From a virus, in IMG/VR virus record IMGVR_UViG_3300018084_000007, positions 1 through 33,007 of that record: a DNA stretch of 33,007 nucleotides, one strand, 5' to 3'. Made by a program: the position numbers and the translations under genes. This document shows positions 15,644 through 23,388 of the stretch, one piece after another. The notes under the pieces were generated by a model. That model saw nothing but the letters and a program-made list of their open reading frames with translations. It had not been told where the DNA came from and did no database searches. The stretch's first letter is position 1. Each line of letters begins with the position of its first letter.

Positions 15644-16501
15644 CTACTCGCTGGCCATCGCCAGTCCGAGGCTCAGCTTCTGCCGGGGACTCAGCTTCTC
15701 GATGTCAGCGTCGGTCTTCTTTTTGTTGCCGCCGCCTGCACCACCTGTTGAGCCACCACCACTGGAAGAACCCCACCACAGGGTCTTCCCACCCTCGAAA
15801 GTGGCCTGCAGCCACTCCACGACGGAGAGCGGAGACTTGCCGTCCTTGCCGATGATGGGCGAGCCGTCCGGTCGCTTCGCGACCGGAGCATCGTCGTCGT
15901 TGAGCGTGAAGATGTCGCGAGCGGCGCGGATCGCGTCACCCATGCCTCGGGCATCGACCGGAGGATCCATCGCGAGCCCGAGTTCACGGACCTGCGAATC
16001 GATGACGAGCGACTTGATGCGATCGGTCTTCTGACCGAGCTTTCCGCTCAGCTCGTCGATCTTCCCTCGCGCAGCATCGCGCTCGGCCTCGAGGCCTTTG
16101 CGCAGGTGCTCTGTGCGGCGGTTGATCACCTCGTCGAACTTGCCTTCTGCGATCAGCTTCATCTCTTCGTCGCCATCGAACTTCGCGAGGATAGTGCGGA
16201 CCTTGGCCGGGTCGAGACCCTTCCACGTGTCCGCCAGCTCCTGCGCCTTCCGCTCTGCTTCTCGCTTCTCAGCGAGGATGGTGTCGCGGTTGGTTCGGAG
16301 TCCTTGCGTCTGCTCGTCGGCCCACTTCTGCAGGACGGCGAGATCCGAAGCCTCCTTCTCCTCGGGTGTCGGATTGCCTTCCTTGTCGGGGGCGAACCGC
16401 CAACCAGAGTCACGGACACCCGGAACTGTGTTGAACAGCTTCGGAGTTCCGTCGGAGTACGGGAGACCGGGTAGACGACGATCGACGTGTTGCTTGCTCA
16501 T
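15644..16501 (-). CDS. Scaffold protein, probable
   Basis: A 285-aa, highly charged protein with a long coiled-coil region at about residues 45-170 (for example LAEKREAERKAQELADTWKG and HLRKGLEAERDAARGKIDEL), a Gly/Ser-rich linker near residue 245 and a basic C-terminal helix (SPRQKLSLGLAMASE). This layout, directly in front of the capsid gene, is typical of phage scaffolds, which bind capsid subunits through a C-terminal helix. The ATG at 16501 has AGGAGG 4 bases upstream; a GTG one codon earlier is too close to that site. No protease domain is visible. Confidence 0.85.
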   Translation of the reverse strand: MSKQHVDRRLPGLPYSDGTPKLFNTVPGVRDSGWRFAPDKEGNPTPEEKEASDLAVLQKWADEQTQGLRTNRDTILAEKREAERKAQELADTWKGLDPAKVRTILAKFDGDEEMKLIAEGKFDEVINRRTEHLRKGLEAERDAARGKIDELSGKLGQKTDRIKSLVIDSQVRELGLAMDPPVDARGMGDAIRAARDIFTLNDDDAPVAKRPDGSPIIGKDGKSPLSVVEWLQATFEGGKTLWWGSSSGGGSTGGAGGGNKKKTDADIEKLSPRQKLSLGLAMASE

Positions 16502-16544
16502 CACACCTCCTGGTGTTTGTGTCGGAGTTGAATGGGCTTCTGCC

Positions 16545-16562
16545 TCTCGGCTCCTGCCGAGA
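16545..16562. repeat. Small inverted repeat ahead of the scaffold gene
   Basis: TCTCGG and CCGAGA flank a 6-base loop in the 112-base gap between the lysozyme stop and the scaffold start. No T-run follows on the minus strand, so it is not an ordinary terminator. It could be an mRNA processing hairpin. The rest of the gap shows only the scaffold's ribosome binding site. Confidence 0.4.
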
Positions 16563-16613
16563 ACCTCCGATGAATGCGCAGAGTTCTACACCGACGGGAG
16601 GTGTGCGCGCAAG

Positions 16614-17135
16614 TCAGGGGGAAAGCACGAGCTTCCGAAGGGCTTCGCAGCGAGCGAGGAGCCCCTTCTTCCAGCGGGTACGCACGGCCAGCATTTCCCG
16701 CTGCTTGATCAACTCGAGGGAGGCCCCGCGGAAGATCCACTCTGTCACCCAGCGCGCCGTGATCGGGCCGATGTCGCCGTCAGCTTCGGCTGCGTGACCA
16801 GTTAGAACCTGAAGGGTATAGGCCGGGTCGTCCTCCCCGTGGTTCATAGCGAAGTCAAAGACCACGGCGTTCAAGGGCCACGAGAAGGAGTTGCACTGTG
16901 CCGGCATCCAGTAGCTGGCGTGCAGGATCTCCATCGCCTCTTCGATGCTCGGTATTTTACCGCCTACATAGGCCTCGGGGTGGAAGGCCTCGGCAATCCC
17001 GTGGATGGTTCGCCCGCCACGGTCTCCTTCCAGCCTTGTGACCTGGCACGTGCGAAGTCGGGCGACCTCCACACCGCACTCCCACGGGTGTGTGAAGAGG
17101 TGGAACATGCGCGTGAAGTCGGCCGGCAAACTCAC
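16614..17135 (-). CDS. GH108-type lysozyme (putative endolysin or virion lysin)
   Basis: A 173-aa protein from GTG 17135 (GTGA overlap with the portal stop), or 164 aa from ATG 17108, which has no ribosome binding site. It carries TRLEGDRGGRTIHGIAEAFH (catalytic Glu 36 in the EG motif, then the GG.T..GI signature), a SFSWPLNAVVFDFAMNHGED segment and a C-terminal DGDIGPITARW typical of the small peptidoglycan-binding part of this family. It would cut peptidoglycan glycan strands. The linker between E and GG is shorter than the usual EGGYxxDPxDxGG form. It lies between portal and scaffold; no holin or spanin is visible nearby. Confidence 0.8.
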   Translation of the reverse strand: MSLPADFTRMFHLFTHPWECGVEVARLRTCQVTRLEGDRGGRTIHGIAEAFHPEAYVGGKIPSIEEAMEILHASYWMPAQCNSFSWPLNAVVFDFAMNHGEDDPAYTLQVLTGHAAEADGDIGPITARWVTEWIFRGASLELIKQREMLAVRTRWKKGLLARCEALRKLVLSP

Positions 17136-18613
17136 GTCGGCGGTCCCGCGGGCTTCGGCGGCACCGCATCGGACATCTTCTTCGCGGCCTCGGCCGCTTG
17201 GTCCGCCGACTTCGCTGCCTTCTCTTCCTGCTCCTTCTCGCGAGATTGCTTCTCCTCTTCGAGAGTGCGCTCGGCGGGCATGATCTCGCCGCGCTGCAGA
17301 TTGAAGTGGTAGACCTCGTCGCTGATCGCACCTTCCTGCCAGCTCTTCACGAGTGCCGTCAGCTCCTCGGAAGTGAGGCGAGTTTCGACGAAGTCGCGGT
17401 TCAGTCGGAAGGCTACGTCTTCGGGATTTCCACCAGCCCAGTCGGCCGCGAACTGGCACGCGGCGGTGAACACCTGCTCGACAGTCTTCACCCCCGAGAG
17501 CAGCACACTCGTCTCTTCGCGGGCGTTGAGGCGCGTGGTCTCCGCCGACATGTTCTCGCGGTCTTCCCCGCGGATCATTCGCGCACCGAGAACCGCCATG
17601 CGGTTCTCCTTGTCCCCCATCGCGAGGCGGATCGTCGCAACGCCGGTGCCGGTGTACTCGATCATCCCGGCCTTCACATCCTTCGACACCGAGTGCCAGA
17701 TCTGGAAGGGACCGAAGGTGGTCGGCCTATCCTCTGCGCGGACGCCGAAGGCATAGGGCGTCGGCGAGCCGATGATGTGGATCGCCGTCTCGTAGTCCGC
17801 CGAGTTTCGGTAGTGCGCGAGGTTCACGTTCGTGATGTCGAGCATCGGCGGCTTAGTCGTGCGGGCCCGTTTGTCGGCTGCATTCGCGAAGAAGAACGGG
17901 ATCTCCTTCAGCGGCTGGTTGAAGCGCTGGGGGATGATAGCCGGACCCACGCGCTGGAACTGACCAGGGCGAGCGCGGTTAGTGATGCGTCCGAGAGCGT
18001 CGGTCTCGTCCTGCACTTCAGCCCAGCGCTGCTGCTTGTATGACCCATCATCGTCGATGTAGAGCTCGCGAAGATAGGTGGTCGTGAGAGTCTGAGAGTC
18101 GACCGGCTCCTCCTCAAGAACGACTCGTACCAGCCGGCGGAAGCCTGTCACCAGATCGACCATCTCTTCCCAGCGGAGGATGGCCTCAGCCTTCCACGTT
18201 GCGATGTAGGGGAGAGCGCCCTCTACCTGCGGCATGTCGACGAGCAGCCCGTAGCGACCGAGTGAGAGCACTTCGGCCAGAGCCTCACGTACCAACTCCG
18301 GCATCGTGAACCCCTCCGGGCTCGCCTTGTCCTTCATGGGCTCGAGCTTTGCCGGGAGATCGATCACGGGGTCGATGCGGAACACGAGGCCGACGAGGCC
18401 TTGGAGCGTGCGGTTCGTGACACCGTAGAACTCAGCCCGCTGCAGGTAGTTCAAGAAATCGATCTTCTTCATGCCGCGGGGCTTCGGCAAGTAAGTGTCC
18501 CCGGCATCCTTGACTTGATCCTCGCCTTCGAGGCAATCCCGAACCTTCTCCCATTGGGGCAGACGCACGTCGTAGTCGGGGGAAGTCTCGGTGATGTCCA
18601 GTTCGAGAGCCAT
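17132..18613 (-). CDS. Portal protein (DUF4055-type)
   Basis: A 493-aa protein with the DUF4055 portal pattern: WEKVRDCLEGEDQVKDAGDT at residues 21-40, YLPKPRG, AEFYGVTNRTLQGLVGLVFR at 60-79, LPAKLEPMKDKASPEG, and a central region with LAHYRNSADYETAIHIIGSP. The C-terminus is a Glu/Lys/Ala-rich tail that probably lies inside the head. Portals form the dodecameric DNA entry ring. The ATG overlaps the terminase stop (TGATG) and the stop overlaps the lysozyme GTG. Order terminase-portal-scaffold-capsid agrees with a packaging and head module. Confidence 0.92.
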   Translation of the reverse strand: MALELDITETSPDYDVRLPQWEKVRDCLEGEDQVKDAGDTYLPKPRGMKKIDFLNYLQRAEFYGVTNRTLQGLVGLVFRIDPVIDLPAKLEPMKDKASPEGFTMPELVREALAEVLSLGRYGLLVDMPQVEGALPYIATWKAEAILRWEEMVDLVTGFRRLVRVVLEEEPVDSQTLTTTYLRELYIDDDGSYKQQRWAEVQDETDALGRITNRARPGQFQRVGPAIIPQRFNQPLKEIPFFFANAADKRARTTKPPMLDITNVNLAHYRNSADYETAIHIIGSPTPYAFGVRAEDRPTTFGPFQIWHSVSKDVKAGMIEYTGTGVATIRLAMGDKENRMAVLGARMIRGEDRENMSAETTRLNAREETSVLLSGVKTVEQVFTAACQFAADWAGGNPEDVAFRLNRDFVETRLTSEELTALVKSWQEGAISDEVYHFNLQRGEIMPAERTLEEEKQSREKEQEEKAAKSADQAAEAAKKMSDAVPPKPAGPPT

Positions 18614-20358
18614 CAGATGAGGCCTCCGAGGTCAGCAGCTACGAAGTCGCCGCTGAGTGTTGCAGGCGCAAAGGTGAGCGCCAAGGCGTCAGCGTAATCG
18701 GGGCTCAGCACGCCCCGGGCCGCCATCGCCCGCTTGGACTCGATCAAGATCTTCCCACTGTTGGTCCGGTCCCACGTCGGGGCCGACAGCTGCGCAATCA
18801 GAATGGGGTCATCCGGCATGACGAGTAGCTCGTCGAGCGGGTGCTTGACGCCTCCCTCCTCTCCTCGCAGGAAGAGCCAGTGCTCGTGGCTCTTCTGGAG
18901 GCGGTCCCGCATGATCCACCAGACCTCAGCCCGGATGTTCGCGAACTTCTCATTCGCTCTCTTGTTGTCGGGCCAGATGTCGTAGGACGCTGTCTCTCCT
19001 ACGTTGATCGCATTCACGAGCACATAGCCGTAGGTGGTCTCAACACCTTGCTTCGTGTCCCGCTGCTCGACCTCCCACTTCTTCTCCCGCTCGAACACAC
19101 CAGACGTACCAGCACCGACGCCAAGCGGGTCGTAGTTGAGTGCGTCTACCGCGTCCTCGCGTGCGTACTGCATGGCCTTGAGAGCGGTGTATGATGGGTC
19201 CCTATCGCTCCATGCCTTCACAGGGTCGACGAAGGGGCCGAAGCGGCAGATGTACGTGCTCTTGCCAGAGCCACCACCGCCGACATCGACGCCAGCGATG
19301 CCGTGCTTGAAGACCGGCCAGTCGATGAGTCGGTTCAGATCGACCGCAGATCGCACCCAGCGATTAGGAATGACGATGCGCTCGATCGACGCCGTGTAGT
19401 CGATATCGACTTCCTGAGCGAGGATGTGTGGCTCTAGGCGGCGCTTCTGCTCGGCGTACCACGCATCATTCTTGCGCGGATCCTGCCGCCAGTGGAAGCG
19501 GAACACAGGGAACTTGCCCGATGTCACCTTACGGTAGAACGGGTTGCCCATGCCGTTCGCCGTCGACACCCAGATCTTCACGTTCGTCGTCTGGCTGAGC
19601 GCGCTCTCGACGCGGTCGGGGTGCTCGAGGAACGCAGCTTCATCGATGAAGTAGATCGACGCGCGACCACCGCGGCCGATCTGATCTCCTGCTTCCCCTG
19701 TGATCGACGAACCGTTCTCCGGGTTCAGGAACTTCATGAACGGAGCGTTCGTGTCTTCCTTGTAACCGGCGGGCAAGAACTCCGTCGGCAAGTTGCGGAA
19801 GAGAATACGCCCCTTCTCGAACAGCGAATCGGGGTCACCGATCTTGTCGACCTTCACCTCCTTGTAGGAGCCGAAGCCGACTTTCGCGCCACTGTGGAAG
19901 AGCCACATCCAGATTGCGAACGCCATGCAGAGCCATGAGATCCCCATCTCGCGGCTCTTTTCTACGACGCCGTCTTCACCCGCTCGCCAGCGATCATAGA
20001 GCCACTGGATGAACTCGCGCTGGCGAGGGTAAAGCACCATCGGGACGAAGGCGGTCTTGCCTTCTTGGCCCATCAACCGAGGATCGAACGTGGTCACCCA
20101 ATCTTGAATGAAGTCGATCGGGTGAGTCTTGTAGTGGATCCTCAGCGCGAGGAGTAGGTGCTGCCCCTGCGTGAGTGTTTGACCGCCAGGAAGCTCTTTC
20201 GCCGGGGCCGGGCTCTGGAGCGCAAGGAGGCGAGAGACGCGCTCTTGGATAATCGGGAGATAGTTGCGCTTCTCCCAGTCGAAGGCTTCGAGCGCGGGGG
20301 ACAGAGTGAAGTCGGGGGTCGACCCAACTTGCGTTTCGACAGTGCTAGTCGCAACCAC
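18613..20358 (-). CDS. Terminase large subunit (TerL)
   Basis: A 581-aa packaging motor. ATPase: Walker A-like VVEKSREMGIS at 131-141 (variant form usual in TerL), Walker B SIYFIDEAAF at 234-243 with the catalytic Glu, and coupling motif STANGMG at 265-271. Nuclease: D358 in GVDVGGGGSGKS, D410 in ALNYDPLGVG and D554/D557 in SPDYADALAL. It cuts and pumps DNA into the prohead through the portal. GTG 20358 has GAGG 7 bases upstream; an in-frame stop lies just ahead (20368-20370). Its first 72 codons overlap another frame of the gene before it. Confidence 0.96.
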   Translation of the reverse strand: MVATSTVETQVGSTPDFTLSPALEAFDWEKRNYLPIIQERVSRLLALQSPAPAKELPGGQTLTQGQHLLLALRIHYKTHPIDFIQDWVTTFDPRLMGQEGKTAFVPMVLYPRQREFIQWLYDRWRAGEDGVVEKSREMGISWLCMAFAIWMWLFHSGAKVGFGSYKEVKVDKIGDPDSLFEKGRILFRNLPTEFLPAGYKEDTNAPFMKFLNPENGSSITGEAGDQIGRGGRASIYFIDEAAFLEHPDRVESALSQTTNVKIWVSTANGMGNPFYRKVTSGKFPVFRFHWRQDPRKNDAWYAEQKRRLEPHILAQEVDIDYTASIERIVIPNRWVRSAVDLNRLIDWPVFKHGIAGVDVGGGGSGKSTYICRFGPFVDPVKAWSDRDPSYTALKAMQYAREDAVDALNYDPLGVGAGTSGVFEREKKWEVEQRDTKQGVETTYGYVLVNAINVGETASYDIWPDNKRANEKFANIRAEVWWIMRDRLQKSHEHWLFLRGEEGGVKHPLDELLVMPDDPILIAQLSAPTWDRTNSGKILIESKRAMAARGVLSPDYADALALTFAPATLSGDFVAADLGGLI

Positions 20359-20474
20359 CAGGAGCCCTCATCGGTCAGATGCCAATCTCGGTTGGTAGCA
20401 TCTACGAGTCGAGTGAGCACCTCGTCGGGAATGCCCTCGACCGTGAACACCTTAGCAGGGCGACGCTTCTTCAC
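20142..20474 (-). CDS. Small protein overlapping TerL in another frame
   Basis: Starts at GTG 20474 (GTGA overlap with the gene before it). The first about 50 residues look like a real folded domain (FTVEGIPDEVLTRLVDATNR, then DEGSWWLRLALSKRKLG). From about residue 40 onwards it overlaps TerL by 217 bases and the sequence turns Ser/Arg-rich and shadow-like. It could be a genuine overlapping gene, a small terminase-like partner with a junk tail, or the front part of TerL split by a -1 shift or sequencing error: the two frames are in the right relation for that. I recognise no family. Confidence 0.5.
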   Translation of the reverse strand: MKKRRPAKVFTVEGIPDEVLTRLVDATNRDWHLTDEGSWWLRLALSKRKLGRPPTSLCPPRSKPSTGRSATISRLSKSASLASLRSRARPRRKSFLAVKHSRRGSTYSSR

Positions 20475-20743
20475 GCGTCGAAGTCCTCCGTATGGTGCTT
20501 GCTTCCGAGATGGGTGATGCTCTCGACGCACCGGGTGGGGATCCACATGGTGCCGCCTGCACGATCAGTTCCCGGCTGCCGCTGCATCGTAAGGACGGTG
20601 TGGGTCTTGTCAGAAGCCACGAGCCAGCCCACGGTCTTCACGATGGCCTTTGTCTTGTCCTCGCGAATGTCCTCCGCGTGCTGCCAGCCGTCGACGCTGT
20701 ACGCGTCGTACCACGATACGATCACGAGGTCACCGAGCTTCAT
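20471..20743 (-). CDS. Hypothetical small beta-rich protein
   Basis: A 90-aa protein read from ATG 20743 (MKLGDLVIVSWYDAYSVDGW) with GGAG 10-13 bases upstream; its ATG also overlaps the stop of the zinc-ribbon gene (ATGA). The first 60 residues are like a small SH3-type barrel (LGDLVIVSWYDA, AIVKTVGWLVASDKTHTVLT), a form common in phage proteins that read as 'regulates or binds' without known role. The function is unknown. Confidence 0.72.
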   Translation of the reverse strand: MKLGDLVIVSWYDAYSVDGWQHAEDIREDKTKAIVKTVGWLVASDKTHTVLTMQRQPGTDRAGGTMWIPTRCVESITHLGSKHHTEDFDA

Positions 20744-20904
20744 CCGGCTAACTCTCCGTTGATCTCCGAAGTGGGCAGTGCGCTCGTGCTTCCGCAGTTC
20801 GGGCACTCTTCGTCGCCGTCAGGCACGAGATCGAAAGTACTGTGACAGTCAGGGCAGTAAAACTCGCCCACGTTGTTTTCCTTCGGTCGACGCCATCGCC
20901 TCAC
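20740..20904 (-). CDS. 54-aa zinc-ribbon protein
   Basis: Reads VRRWRRPKENNVGEFYCPDC, then HSTFDLVPDGDEECPNCGST and SALPTSEINGELAG. The paired CPDC and CPNC motifs 16 residues apart form a classic zinc ribbon; the N-terminus is Arg-rich. It starts at GTG 20904 overlapping the stop of the next gene upstream (GTGA), and its own stop overlaps the following ATG (ATGA), which makes a real gene very likely despite its size. Zinc ribbons of this kind bind nucleic acid or protein partners; which is not shown. Confidence 0.75.
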   Translation of the reverse strand: MRRWRRPKENNVGEFYCPDCHSTFDLVPDGDEECPNCGSTSALPTSEINGELAG

Positions 20905-21110
20905 GACATCTCCAACTTGCAGGCGATGCAGACTTCGTCGCCCGGGATCACGCGTCCGAAGTAGCAGCGAGGGCAGTCAGGCAAGGCTGTCCACCACGTG
21001 TGAAGGTATTTCCCGAGCAGCAATCCTACGACCACCGCTCCGAAAGCAATGGCGCAAAGCATCAGGTTCTGGATCTGCTCAGTTGCAAGGCGCAGGAGTT
21101 CGGGGTTCAC
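20901..21110 (-). CDS. Small membrane protein with a zinc-ribbon tail
   Basis: A 69-aa protein from GTG 21110 (GTGA overlap with the phosphoesterase stop; a GTG three codons earlier is also possible). One hydrophobic helix spans residues about 17-37 (LMLCAIAFGAVVVGLLLGKY). After it comes CPRCYFGRVIPGDEVCIACK, a zinc ribbon with two CxxC pairs. It is followed directly by another zinc-ribbon gene. Function unknown; its membrane location would suit a host-envelope role, and a lysis accessory is one possibility. Confidence 0.75.
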   Translation of the reverse strand: MNPELLRLATEQIQNLMLCAIAFGAVVVGLLLGKYLHTWWTALPDCPRCYFGRVIPGDEVCIACKLEMS

Positions 21111-22633
21111 GCGAAACACTGCCCGTCGATGACGTTGATGAGTTGTGACTTTCCATTCGGCCAGATCACTGCGTGGGTTTGGAGCCAGCTCGACGGCCCG
21201 CCGACCCCGTAGCTCAGATCGAGGTAGCTCGACGTACCAACCTGACGCGTCCCGCGGTAGATCCCGGGGCTATGGCTGTGTCCGATGATCGAGCGCGTAC
21301 CCATGCGGTCGAGGTTCTTTCGACTGCCTCGGGAACCATTTGGACCCTTGTCGCCGTGAAAGCCCACCTCTACCCCACCCACGCGGTGAGACTCTCCGCG
21401 TCGCAGAAAGCGGATCTGGGTCCCCCCCGTGAGATTGCGGTAGGCCCACCAAGCGAGGGGGTCGACCTGCTCGACTCCACTCGCCTTCGCTTTCGCACCG
21501 CGCACGAGCGCGAGCTGGAGCTGGAGCAGGAACGCCGCGTTCATCGGGGTCACTCTTCGCCAATCGCTCTCCAGCGCCCAACGTGCGAGGTGATCGTTGT
21601 GGTTCGAAGGCACGATCACCGAGAGCGTGTCTGTCGGCGTGTAGAACTCGACGAAACCAAGCGCGCGCTTCACCTCTTCCCGAACATTGTGTTTCCCCGC
21701 GAAGGCCAAGGCGATGCGCTCGACAGGATTGTTCCAGTGGCTGTCACTCTGGAAGTCGAGTAGGTCGTGCCAGATCAGTTGCTTTGGGCGCAGGACCCCG
21801 ACCAGGCCTCCCTTGTCGTACGTGGCTTTGACCACGGTAGGATCGACGCGGTCGACGTGCGTGTCCCCAGTAACCAGCGCGAGTGCTCGCTCGGCTTTGC
21901 GAGAACCCCCGGCGTGGTAATACCGAGCCTCGCCGCCCGCGATATCGTAGAACCCACCCTCGGAGTCTGCGATGAGCTGTCGAAGGTGGAAGGCACTTCC
22001 GCTCTTTTCGATGACTAGCGACGCGAGCGTGTGATGGAACTCCGCGCGCCGTCCGGCCTTCGACTTCGAGTAGATCGGCTCCGTCACGGCGCCAGTCGTG
22101 TGCAAGATCTTCGGGAGCACGTTCTGCGGAGTTGGTACTGTTTCCATTGCCATTTGGCCGTGACCGAATACCGCGCTCGCACCGCGGGTCATGGAGTCGA
22201 GACCCGTGAGCGGATTCAGCGCCGTCGCAGCGACGGGCACGTCCCCCATGTACCACAAAAGCCTGTGCAACTGGAGGCGGTTGGTGGAGAGATGTGGCTG
22301 CACCTCTTTCGCCCACCACAACCCTTCTTCCTGCTTCTTCGACTCCTGTGGCGAAGTCGGGTTCCGGTAGCGCATAGGTTGCACGAGAAACTCCGCCTCA
22401 TTGCGCTTGGCATAGGCCTGGAGCGCGGCCCAGAACTTCTTGCTCACGGGCGCGTTGTTCATCGCGGCCGCGATCACGACGCGCTTAGCTTTCTCATAGA
22501 CGCGGGCCTCGGCGCGGGGTAGCGTGAAGTCCGGCTCCTGCGCTGCCTCGCGACGCGCCGCCTCCGCCCTTGCCCGCTCTTCGGCCTGCTGGGTTGCTTC
22601 GGCGACCGGGTCGATAGGAGCCGACTTCTTCAC
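21107..22633 (-). CDS. Calcineurin-like metallophosphoesterase, resembling T5 A1-type proteins
   Basis: A 508-aa protein with a phosphoesterase core in the C-terminal half: GDTHVD at 256-261, WHDLLDFQSDSHW at 288-300, the SNHNDH box at 343-348, GFHGD at 424-428 and GHSHSP at 451-456. The N-terminal half contains ETVPTPQNVLPKILHTTGAV and SKAGRRAEFHHTLASLVIEK, a pattern that reminds me of phage T5 A1-type proteins, which are linked to host DNA breakdown. It would be a metal-dependent nuclease or phosphatase. The start is GTG, overlapping the gene before it. The enzyme fold is certain enough; the A1 comparison is from memory and tentative. Confidence 0.82.
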   Translation of the reverse strand: MKKSAPIDPVAEATQQAEERARAEAARREAAQEPDFTLPRAEARVYEKAKRVVIAAAMNNAPVSKKFWAALQAYAKRNEAEFLVQPMRYRNPTSPQESKKQEEGLWWAKEVQPHLSTNRLQLHRLLWYMGDVPVAATALNPLTGLDSMTRGASAVFGHGQMAMETVPTPQNVLPKILHTTGAVTEPIYSKSKAGRRAEFHHTLASLVIEKSGSAFHLRQLIADSEGGFYDIAGGEARYYHAGGSRKAERALALVTGDTHVDRVDPTVVKATYDKGGLVGVLRPKQLIWHDLLDFQSDSHWNNPVERIALAFAGKHNVREEVKRALGFVEFYTPTDTLSVIVPSNHNDHLARWALESDWRRVTPMNAAFLLQLQLALVRGAKAKASGVEQVDPLAWWAYRNLTGGTQIRFLRRGESHRVGGVEVGFHGDKGPNGSRGSRKNLDRMGTRSIIGHSHSPGIYRGTRQVGTSSYLDLSYGVGGPSSWLQTHAVIWPNGKSQLINVIDGQCFA

Positions 22634-23007
22634 TTGCTCTGCACCTTAGCCCACAGCTCGGGGAAGCTGATCCGTGCCAAGTACGAGATCGAGTTCTCGG
22701 AGTAGCCCCGACGACTGAACTCGTGGAGCGTGCGCAGCTCGGGGATAGTGAGAGCGCGTGTCGTACCACCAAGGACGACACGCGTCTTGGGGTTGGATAG
22801 TGCCTTCTGCGCCGCCTCGGCTAGCTGCTGATGCATGGCTCCCCATGAGTACTTCCGACCCCGATCAGCCTTCAGCTCGAGCAGCCCAGCGAGCCACGTT
22901 CGAAGAGGCTCCTGCATCATCAGCCGATCGGGGTCTATGGGCTTAGCGTTTCGAGCGGAGGCAACCGGGTCTAGGACGTCATCCGGGGCCGGTGAGGGCT
23001 TGGGCAT
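22630..23007 (-). CDS. Hypothetical protein at the head of the late operon
   Basis: A 125-aa protein: a disordered Pro/Asp-rich first 30 residues, then helices (EPLRTWLAGLLELKADRGRK, MHQQLAEAAQKAL, LRTLHEFSRRGYSENSISYL) that could include a helix-turn-helix. The ATG has AGAAGGAG 6 bases upstream. It precedes the metallophosphoesterase and overlaps it by GTGA. A small terminase subunit is not otherwise obvious in the window, and this is one candidate, but no residue proves it. Confidence 0.7.
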   Translation of the reverse strand: MPKPSPAPDDVLDPVASARNAKPIDPDRLMMQEPLRTWLAGLLELKADRGRKYSWGAMHQQLAEAAQKALSNPKTRVVLGGTTRALTIPELRTLHEFSRRGYSENSISYLARISFPELWAKVQSK

Positions 23008-23100
23008 TCGGGGCTCCTTCTGTGGGCAAAAGATGGTGACACCACACTAGCGCGAAGGGCACCCACTTGGTAGATAGGAGGTAGAATGCCCAGCCCGCTC
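23008..23100 (-). promoter_or_regulatory. Short gap with an 11-bp palindrome before the late genes
   Basis: The 93 bases between the LysR-like gene and the first late gene hold TGGTG-A-CACCA (23034-23044), a symmetric site placed about 27-37 bases upstream of the ATG. It could be an operator for a regulator, or chance. I see no convincing -35/-10 pair here. Confidence 0.3.
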
Positions 23101-23334
23101 CTACAGGTCCCGGAGCAGCTTCTTCGACCTCTTCAGAAGGCCCGTCCCAGCCTGCGTGAGCTTCGTACCCACGCCGCGCGAGCCCTCCGTCAGATCCTTG
23201 CCCATCTCGGCCTCCAGCTTCTTCACGCGCTTGAAGGCACTCGCCACGTGGATCCCCAGCTCGATGGCGGCACCGGTGAAGGACCCGTGCCGCTCGACAG
23301 CCTGCAGAGCCAGAAGCTGTTTAGTCGTTGCCAT
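23101..23334 (-). CDS. Stand-alone LysR-type DNA-binding domain
   Basis: A 77-aa protein that matches only the N-terminal winged helix-turn-helix of LysR-type regulators: LLALQAVERHGSFTGAAIEL at 7-26, GIHVASAFKRVKKLEAEMGK, then the wing KLTQAGTGLL at 58-67. The usual 200-residue effector domain is absent. AAAGGAG 6 bases before the ATG is a strong ribosome binding site. It is divergent from the sigma factor gene, with only 54 bases between the two starts, and it lies directly upstream of the late operon on the same strand, so it may control both. ModE-type domains are the nearest alternative. Confidence 0.82.
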   Translation of the reverse strand: MATTKQLLALQAVERHGSFTGAAIELGIHVASAFKRVKKLEAEMGKDLTEGSRGVGTKLTQAGTGLLKRSKKLLRDL

Positions 23335-23388
23335 GAAAAATCTCCTTTTTCACTCAGGTCCAAGAGTGGTCAAGACGATAGGTACTAG

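Noticed and set aside
14627-15751. 374-aa plus-strand frame opposite the capsid gene
   Set aside because: Antisense shadow of the capsid gene with unnatural composition.
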